Positions 6,695-10,899 of a DNA stretch of 10,899 bases are shown here, in pieces. The notes beneath the pieces are model-generated. The model was not told the DNA's origin. It ran no database searches and saw nothing but the letters and a program-made list of their open reading frames with translations. Origin of the DNA: Gammaproteobacteria bacterium (GTDB lineage Bacteria > Pseudomonadota > Gammaproteobacteria > UBA6429 > Thiohalophilaceae); the NCBI GenBank assembly GCA_003233255.1, contig QILH01000133.1, positions 1-10,899 of the forward strand, written 5' to 3'. The first letter of the stretch is position 1. Each line of letters opens with the position of its first letter. The position numbers and the translations under genes were made by a program.

Positions 6695-7099
6695 CTACTC
6701 TTTTTGGGGCGTCGACATAGCAGGTTCAGAAGGAATGGATGACCCAGGCAACAATGGGTTGCAGTTTTTAATTGATACCTTGCCCTGCAACAAATTACCC
6801 TTGGAATACTCATTGAAGTGACAGGTATTGGTAGCAGGATCGTAATTTTCTATCCACAGGTTATCGTCTTTCCAGGTTGCGGCGATATGACGTTGACCAT
6901 CAGGAACGGTAATCGACATCACGCCACCATAACGTTTTACAAAAACCTGTTGGAAATGAAAAAAATAAGCGCCCCAGCCAATGATCAACACCACCAGGAC
7001 GCCAATCAAACCAATTTTCCATTTATCCATGCGGCCCAGAAAAAATAAAAAGCCCATGGCAATGGCGATAACCAGGGCCCAGTAAAAATATGTAATCAT
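6695..7099 (-). CDS. Small membrane-anchored protein with an extracytoplasmic domain, unknown function
   Basis: A 134-residue protein that I do not recognise. Two membrane helices are evident (about 3-21 and 28-46), separated by a short polar turn (GRMDKWK). A soluble domain of about 85 residues follows, predicted to face the same side as the N-terminus; it contains two cysteines (Cys93, Cys113) that could form a disulfide if periplasmic. Text such as ITVPDGQRHIAATWKDDNLWIENYDPATNTCHF suggests a small beta-rich domain. The C-terminal tail is Pro/Ser-rich. GGAG lies 11 bases before the ATG, slightly far but usable. It sits 37 bases after arfB, and the next membrane-protein gene begins at about its end, so the two membrane proteins are likely co-expressed and may work together. 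Confidence 0.75.
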   Translation of the reverse strand: MITYFYWALVIAIAMGFLFFLGRMDKWKIGLIGVLVVLIIGWGAYFFHFQQVFVKRYGGVMSITVPDGQRHIAATWKDDNLWIENYDPATNTCHFNEYSKGNLLQGKVSIKNCNPLLPGSSIPSEPAMSTPQKE

Positions 7100-7136
7100 G
7101 AGTTTGAATACTCCATATTGATATAGTTAACTGCCA

Positions 7137-7559
7137 TTAACCGTTGTAATCTGTCACCTTACCACGAGAGACCTTGACCTTGCCACGGCGGGATTTCTGA
7201 TCCAGCCGTTTTTTCTTCACTCCTTTACTCAACTTTGTGGGTTTGCGTCTCTTTTTCGTAACCGCCACATCTCGGATCAAGGTCTGCAGGCGTTGTAATG
7301 CGGCATCGCGATTTTTTTCCTGACTACGGTATTGCTGAGCCTTGATAATAAGTACCCCTTCTTTATTAATTCTCCGATCCGACAGGCTTAACAGTCGATC
7401 TTTATAAAATGCAGGCAAACTTGATGCCCTAATATCGAATCGTAGGTGAATAGCGGTAGAGACTTTATTGACATTCTGTCCGCCCGCACCCTGGGCACGG
7501 ATTGCACTGAGCTCGATATCCTCATCGGGGATGCTTACCTGGTTGGATATACGTATCAT
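7137..7559 (-). CDS. arfB: Alternative ribosome-rescue factor ArfB (YaeJ), peptidyl-tRNA hydrolase
   Basis: A 140-residue protein, the same length as E. coli ArfB/YaeJ and highly similar from the first residue (MIRISNQVSIPDEDIELSAI). The catalytic loop RAQGAGGQNVNK carries the GGQ motif at 26-28, shared with class I release factors, which hydrolyses peptidyl-tRNA in the peptidyl-transferase centre. The body continues with STAIHLRFDIRASSLP and ends in a strongly basic tail (about 100-140, many Lys/Arg), which in ArfB enters the empty mRNA channel of ribosomes stalled without a stop codon. The frame can be read from a TTG at 7610, but the added residues (SVSTSVCEKISSDYSI) are absent from E. coli ArfB, so the ATG at 7559 is preferred. 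No strong ribosome-binding site is visible. It follows the HNH gene by 52 bases. Confidence 0.95.
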   Translation of the reverse strand: MIRISNQVSIPDEDIELSAIRAQGAGGQNVNKVSTAIHLRFDIRASSLPAFYKDRLLSLSDRRINKEGVLIIKAQQYRSQEKNRDAALQRLQTLIRDVAVTKKRRKPTKLSKGVKKKRLDQKSRRGKVKVSRGKVTDYNG

Positions 7560-7611
7560 AATTGAATAGTCGCTTGAAATTTTCTCGCACACAGAGGTGG
7601 ATACGGACAAA

Positions 7612-7980
7612 TCACGATTTATCTTTATCCAGCATGGATTTTAAATTAGCAAACGGATTATGAGTCGAAGAAGAGACATCATTATCGCTACCCAGATTGC
7701 CCATTTGTGCTTCTATTTGACGTTGGTGTTCATTGTCATGACAATACAGACATAACAATTCCCAATTGCTACCGTCAGAGGGATTATTATCGTGGTTATG
7801 ATCGCGATGATGTACGGTCAGTTCAGCTAGGTTTTTACCACTAAACTCGCGACCACAACGGCCACAAATATGCGGATACATCTTTAAGGCCTGTCCGCGG
7901 TAGGTTTGATCGCGTGATTCGCTAGCTCGTCGTGCCTCGGCAACAATTTTATCCAACTTGTCGTTATCTGTTTTAGCCAT
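7612..7980 (-). CDS. yajD: YajD-like HNH nuclease family protein
   Basis: A 122-residue protein with a compact HNH/zinc fold matching E. coli YajD. The zinc cysteines are Cys39-x2-Cys42 (CGRC) and Cys77-x2-Cys80 (CLYC). Between them lies LTVHHRDHNHDNNPSDGSNWELL, with the His57-His58 pair that begins the HNH motif, and HDNEH (81-85) completes it. The C-terminal NPFANLKSMLDKDK resembles the YajD ending. YajD has an HNH fold, but its biological substrate has not been firmly established as far as I know, so DNA cleavage is only inferred. The N-terminal 25 residues are extra and highly charged compared with YajD. The ATG at 7980 is preferred over the in-frame ATG at 7992 because GGGGAAGAG precedes it directly. 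Confidence 0.9.
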   Translation of the reverse strand: MAKTDNDKLDKIVAEARRASESRDQTYRGQALKMYPHICGRCGREFSGKNLAELTVHHRDHNHDNNPSDGSNWELLCLYCHDNEHQRQIEAQMGNLGSDNDVSSSTHNPFANLKSMLDKDKS

Positions 7981-7981
7981 G

Positions 7982-7990
7982 CTCTTCCCC
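7982..7990 (-). promoter_or_regulatory. Shine-Dalgarno sequence that fixes the yajD start
   Basis: GGGGAAGAG (7990-7982 on the minus strand) sits just upstream of the ATG at 7980. It lies inside the longer candidate frame that begins at 7992, for which no ribosome-binding site is visible. This argues for the shorter protein. Confidence 0.55.
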
Positions 7991-8038
7991 ATATTGCAGG
8001 TTATACTTCATATTCCAGCTTCAGTGACATTAAGTCTC

Positions 8039-8044
8039 ATTATA
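8039..8044 (-). promoter_or_regulatory. Possible -10 box upstream of yajD
   Basis: A perfect TATAAT (8044-8039, minus strand) lies immediately after the GNAT stop codon and about 58 bases upstream of the yajD ATG. The best -35 at suitable spacing is poor (A-rich), so this is a weak candidate for an internal promoter separating yajD-arfB from the upstream genes. Confidence 0.25.
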
Positions 8045-8485
8045 CTAAAGTTTTCTTGTCATTTTTACATGCGCGATACCCGCATCCATAAAGGTTTCAC
8101 CGGTCTTTTCGAACTGGGCCTGTTGATAAAAGTCCACCACATATAATTGTGCATGCAAATACACCTGTGTATGCCCGTCGCGTTTAGCCAGCTCAAGCAA
8201 TTGTTGTAGGATTCTATGACCAATGCCCATACGGCGATAATTTTTATGGATTGCCATTCTTCCAATTTGGCCATCCGTCACTAAGCGACCCGTACCGACA
8301 GGAAGCCCCTGAATGAGATCTTGCGCTAACACATGAACACATTCATCATCGATGCCGTCCCATTCCAGATCTTTAGGTACTTTTTGTTCTTCAATAAAGA
8401 CCTCACGACGGATCGCACTCAAGGCCGCATGGTGTTGAGACCAGGCTGCTTCCGTAATCTCAATCTTCATCAACATCTTGCTCAT
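8045..8485 (-). CDS. GNAT-family N-acetyltransferase
   Basis: A 146-residue single-domain GNAT protein that should transfer an acetyl group from acetyl-CoA to an unknown amine. The N-terminal AIRREVFIEEQKVPKDLEWDG (24-44) is typical of the ElaA/YjcF-like subgroup. The acetyl-CoA pyrophosphate loop is RRMGIG (84-89, pattern RxxGxG) after the beta-strand IGRMAIH. The C-terminal part has VDFYQQAQFEKTGETF (117-132), the usual helix-strand that packs on the cofactor. The start at 8485 overlaps the end of roxA by 26 bases. In-frame ATGs also occur at 8476 and 8470, and the last (MKIEIT) would nearly remove the overlap. AGGGG lies 10 bases before the 8485 ATG. Coupled translation with roxA is likely, and protein acetylation of a translation component is conceivable but not shown. 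Confidence 0.88.
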   Translation of the reverse strand: MSKMLMKIEITEAAWSQHHAALSAIRREVFIEEQKVPKDLEWDGIDDECVHVLAQDLIQGLPVGTGRLVTDGQIGRMAIHKNYRRMGIGHRILQQLLELAKRDGHTQVYLHAQLYVVDFYQQAQFEKTGETFMDAGIAHVKMTRKL

Positions 8486-9707
8486 AATACAAGTGCCCCT
8501 GATTAATAAGACGGGCTAATAATAATTTCGCCTGACGGTTATCTAACATGTCAACAAGTAAATCTGTAGATGGATAACGAAGATTACAAATCAGGCTAAT
8601 AATCGGCAGAAAATTTTGAGAATAATACGAAACTTGGCCGTTACAAAAAAAATGTACATTATTATTATCGTTCTTTTCGTTTCTGTCGGGTATAACGAAA
8701 GCCAGTTTAGACGATTCATTGCGGGTCAGTTGCTGTCCTTCTGTTAACGGTTTGAGGTGCTGTTCTTGCGTCATATCTGATAACGTTTCGTTTGGCAGGA
8801 AACCCTCTCCCATCTCACCTGTGCTCGTTATATATTTCCCAAACCAGTCACTGTCCTGAATCCTGCTATTGAGTTGTTGTTGCACCATGTGATTAATCTT
8901 CTGTAATGCCTGAGCACTTATCTCACCCGGATTTTTCTGTAGATCAAAATTTGGATCCTGATAAAAATCCGATGTCAGGAGTGATGTATGATTCGATGCA
9001 TGCTGTGATAACACCTCATCCAGCAAAGCCGTAGCAAGTTCCACATAATTAGGCGCACGAAACCCGATGGAAATAGTAATACAGTCATCGGCCGCTAAGT
9101 CACTATCAGCAACACCATGATGCGCGACACCGGGAGGAAGATACAGCATGTCACCCGGTTCAAGTTTCCAGCTTTTTTCCGCTTGAAATGATTTTAGAAT
9201 TTTAAGATCAAGATCGGGAATATAATCAGCATCGGTGTATGGTTGGGTAGAAATATCCCAATGCCGACTACCCTGTGCCTGCAGCAAGAATACATCATAG
9301 TTATCTGTATGCGGCCCGACCGACCCACCGGGCGCAGCATAACTGACCATCACATCATCCACTCGCCAATTAGGTATAAACCGAAACTGTTCCAACAATC
9401 GTGCAAAAGCGGGCAGATGAAGGTTGCAGGATTGTAATAGTAAAGTCCAATGGGTCTCGGGCAGTTTCGAAAACTCGGATTCATCAAACGGACCATGGTG
9501 ACACTGCCATGGAAAATCTCCGTCACGTTCTATAATAATCCTGGATTCCACGTCGGATTCACAGGCCAGACCCGCCATTTCATCAGCACTTATAGAACAC
9601 GAATAATTTGGAAACGCATTACGAATCAACAATGGCTTTTGTTGCCAGTACTCCTGTAAAAAGAGTGGCAGAGAAATATCGCCCAGAATATGATCATTAT
9701 TTAGCAT
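8460..9707 (-). CDS. roxA: Ribosomal oxygenase RoxA (YcfD), L16 arginine 3-hydroxylase
   Basis: A 415-residue JmjC/cupin-type Fe(II)- and 2-oxoglutarate-dependent oxygenase, matching E. coli YcfD over its length. YcfD hydroxylates an arginine of ribosomal protein L16. The iron ligands are visible as His133 and Asp135 in GPHTDNYD and His196 in LPPGVAHHG. Arg148 (QAQGSRHW) aligns with the 2-oxoglutarate-binding arginine of YcfD. DWRIDDLMIS-like text (NWRVDDVMVSYAAPGG, 113-128) and IGFRAPN (214-220) are further family signatures. The C-terminal winged-helix-like region is longer than usual; the total exceeds YcfD (373 residues) by about 40, largely from an acidic/Asn-rich stretch around 305-352. 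It lies 22 bases after sixA and overlaps the GNAT gene. Confidence 0.94.
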   Translation of the reverse strand: MLNNDHILGDISLPLFLQEYWQQKPLLIRNAFPNYSCSISADEMAGLACESDVESRIIIERDGDFPWQCHHGPFDESEFSKLPETHWTLLLQSCNLHLPAFARLLEQFRFIPNWRVDDVMVSYAAPGGSVGPHTDNYDVFLLQAQGSRHWDISTQPYTDADYIPDLDLKILKSFQAEKSWKLEPGDMLYLPPGVAHHGVADSDLAADDCITISIGFRAPNYVELATALLDEVLSQHASNHTSLLTSDFYQDPNFDLQKNPGEISAQALQKINHMVQQQLNSRIQDSDWFGKYITSTGEMGEGFLPNETLSDMTQEQHLKPLTEGQQLTRNESSKLAFVIPDRNEKNDNNNVHFFCNGQVSYYSQNFLPIISLICNLRYPSTDLLVDMLDNRQAKLLLARLINQGHLYYEQDVDED

Positions 9708-9729
9708 ATCTTCATTAGTCCAACATTCC

Positions 9730-10239
9730 TTATAACGTTTTTCTCTTAGCTGAATAACTCCGGCTGAATAACTCCGGCCTAATCATCCAGTTAAGTTGCC
9801 AATAGGCATCCTCAACGAGTTCCAGACATACGACACTGCCAGGTGTATAAGCCGTGAGGGGCTGATTTTCATTTTTAACCAGCAAATGCGATACCAGTCT
9901 GGATATAAACGGCAAATGACTGACGATCAAGGTATCACGGTTGCAGCTTTCACTCTGCCAATCGACGGCGCTGGGGTTGTCATTGGGATTAATCAGGTCG
10001 CTGATCTCCAGTTCTACGTGTAAAGATCCAGCATTGGATCCCAGCGCTTTAGTTAATCGCTCAGCCGTCTGTTCGGCACGTCGCTTCCCACTGTGCAGCA
10101 CCCTCTCCACAACGACATCGGCTTGTTTAAGAAAATCGGCCATCCGATCAATATCAATCCGGCCTTGTGCCGTTAGTGACCGTTCAGGATCGACCTCTTT
10201 GGCGCAGGCCTCAGCATGTTGTACGAGATAAAGTTTCAT
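9730..10239 (-). CDS. sixA: SixA-like phosphohistidine phosphatase
   Basis: A 169-residue member of the histidine phosphatase superfamily. SixA removes phosphate from phosphohistidine, for example on the Hpt domain of ArcB or on the PTS-Ntr protein NPr in E. coli. The nucleophile is His8 in LVQHAEA; the classical RHG triad reads QHA here. Other landmarks are LTAQG (22-26), RRAEQTAERL (53-62) and the second catalytic histidine His108 in IVSHLP. AGAGG at 10248-10252 lies eight bases before the ATG, a good Shine-Dalgarno. The last ten residues (160-169, RSYSAKRKTL) derive from a 14-bp tandem duplication; without it the protein would end after residue 159, close to the 161 residues of E. coli SixA. 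The gene is 17 bases downstream of the TPR gene. Confidence 0.9.
   Translation of the reverse strand: MKLYLVQHAEACAKEVDPERSLTAQGRIDIDRMADFLKQADVVVERVLHSGKRRAEQTAERLTKALGSNAGSLHVELEISDLINPNDNPSAVDWQSESCNRDTLIVSHLPFISRLVSHLLVKNENQPLTAYTPGSVVCLELVEDAYWQLNWMIRPELFSRSYSAKRKTL
9750..9777. repeat. Perfect 14-bp tandem duplication at the 3' end of sixA
   Basis: The unit ctgaataactccgg occurs twice with no gap (9750-9763 and 9764-9777). Fourteen is not a multiple of three, so the extra copy shifts the reading frame at the end of sixA. With a single copy the coding strand would read ...TTATTCAGC followed by TAA; with two copies the stop is passed and ten codons are added. Confidence 0.9.
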
Positions 10240-10256
10240 GTCGGATGCCTCTTTAA

Positions 10257-10634
10257 TTATATCTGCCCACTAAGGCTCTTAAGCACCTCGGCGTATTTCT
10301 CCAGGGTTGCGCGTTCCTGATCCTTATCCGCCACTGAGATAAAACGACGGATCTCCTCGGCGGCCTCTTCGTATCGGCCCTGTTGCCACAGCGTGTTAAA
10401 CAACGCGGTTGAGAGCAGGCCCGAACCCGGCTCCGCGAGGATCAGGCGTTCATAGACCATCTCTGCCTCCGTGTATTTTTTCTCGGTGAAATAGACGCCC
10501 CCTAAAATTAACAACGCGGTGGTATTATTCGGTTCGTCCCTGAGCAGCTCAAGCAAAACCATCCGCCCTTGTTCGGTGTTACCCGCTTCGAGCAAGTCTC
10601 TGGCGTTTTTTAATCTTTGTTCTATAGTACTCAT
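10257..10634 (-). CDS. Small tetratricopeptide-repeat protein
   Basis: A 125-residue, fully helical-looking protein made of about three TPR units (roughly 5-35, 38-70 and 73-105). Typical TPR spacing is visible in LLILGGVYFTEKKYTEAEMVYERLILAEPG and ALFNTLWQQGRYEEAAEEIRRF, with the helix-breaking proline near the end of each unit. There is no signal peptide, so it should be cytoplasmic. TPR proteins mediate protein-protein contacts; the partner is unknown. Its ATG overlaps the stop codon of the M16 peptidase gene (ATGA at 10634-10631), so the two are translationally coupled and the peptidase, or something at the membrane with it, is a reasonable partner candidate. That is inference. Confidence 0.85.
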   Translation of the reverse strand: MSTIEQRLKNARDLLEAGNTEQGRMVLLELLRDEPNNTTALLILGGVYFTEKKYTEAEMVYERLILAEPGSGLLSTALFNTLWQQGRYEEAAEEIRRFISVADKDQERATLEKYAEVLKSLSGQI

Positions 10635-10899
10635 AAATTATGCTCACTATGTTTTTTTTGCCGTCTTCGAATAAACCACCAAACTATAAATGCACTCACC
10701 AACACAACAAAGGCTAACAGTGAATACAGCTGAGTATAAGTCAGAGTGGGCTGGCTAATCGCGATAACTTGTTTATCGGCTTGAAAATATTTTCCGATAA
10801 CGCGCTTTATGTCTTCAGCGTTAACGCGTTCGATGTTCTTTTCATAATTTTGTAACGCACCAAAACGTTTAATCTCTTCAATGCTGCCAGCATAATAAG
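10631..10899 (-). CDS. C-terminal end of an M16-type peptidase with a membrane tail, 5'-truncated by the window edge
   Basis: The frame is open from the right edge to the TGA at 10633-10631, giving 88 residues of a longer protein. The first part, YYAGSIEEIKRFGALQNYEK followed by NIERVNAEDIKRVIGKYF, matches the end of the last domain of M16 (pitrilysin/insulinase-like) peptidases, where the GSxExIxRF and VxxEDIxRVxxKYF pattern is common. The HxxEH zinc site would be in the missing part. After it comes a hydrophobic segment (about 54-76) and a basic RRRQKKH tail, so the protein is probably anchored in the inner membrane by its C-terminus with the peptidase domain in the periplasm. It heads the gene order that continues with the TPR gene and sixA. 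Confidence 0.75.
   Translation of the reverse strand, partial: YYAGSIEEIKRFGALQNYEKNIERVNAEDIKRVIGKYFQADKQVIAISQPTLTYTQLYSLLAFVVLVSAFIVWWFIRRRQKKHSEHNL

Noticed and set aside
7560..7610. TTG start extending ArfB by 17 residues
   Set aside because: E. coli ArfB begins exactly at the downstream ATG, and the added residues show no family similarity.

Overview
The window looks like chromosomal DNA from a gammaproteobacterium. It carries close matches to several proteins characteristic of that class: the ABC-F ATPase YheS, the L16 hydroxylase RoxA/YcfD, the ribosome-rescue hydrolase ArfB/YaeJ, the HNH protein YajD and the phosphohistidine phosphatase SixA. Base composition is moderate and looks even throughout. 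I see no integrase, transposase, phage gene, tRNA, rRNA or CRISPR array. No identification below genus or family level is possible from the sequence alone.

Layout. Positions 1-1216 (minus) hold the N-terminal part of a surface lipoprotein with an Asp-box motif; its 3' end lies outside the window. Positions 1217-1614 have no gene but contain two nested inverted repeats, including a palindromic element of about 86 bp that resembles a dispersed bacterial repeat. Next come yheS (minus) and, diverging from it, an M50/site-2-protease-like membrane metalloprotease (plus). Each has a -35/-10 pair so close to its start that the transcripts may be leaderless. A short hairpin-plus-T terminator follows the protease. 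A translationally coupled pair on the plus strand (hotdog-fold DUF4442 protein and nitronate monooxygenase/FabK-like flavoprotein) then faces a long minus-strand block.

The minus-strand block, read in transcription order from the right edge, is: the C-terminal end of an M16 peptidase with a membrane tail; a small TPR protein; sixA; roxA; a GNAT acetyltransferase; the yajD-like HNH gene; arfB; a two-helix membrane protein; and a polytopic membrane protein. Several of these genes overlap or are separated by fewer than 60 bases, so one or a few operons are likely, with a possible internal promoter before yajD.

Three products act on the ribosome according to family knowledge: YheS-type ABC-F ATPase, RoxA and ArfB. 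The rest are housekeeping or uncharacterised. I do not see a convincing new multi-gene system. The observations most worth a second look are the nested repeats at 1225-1440, a 14-bp tandem duplication that appears to have erased the ancestral stop codon of sixA, the missing conventional start codon of the membrane protein at 6027-6638, the paired close-set promoters at 3505-3574, and the coupled thioesterase-fold/flavoprotein pair.
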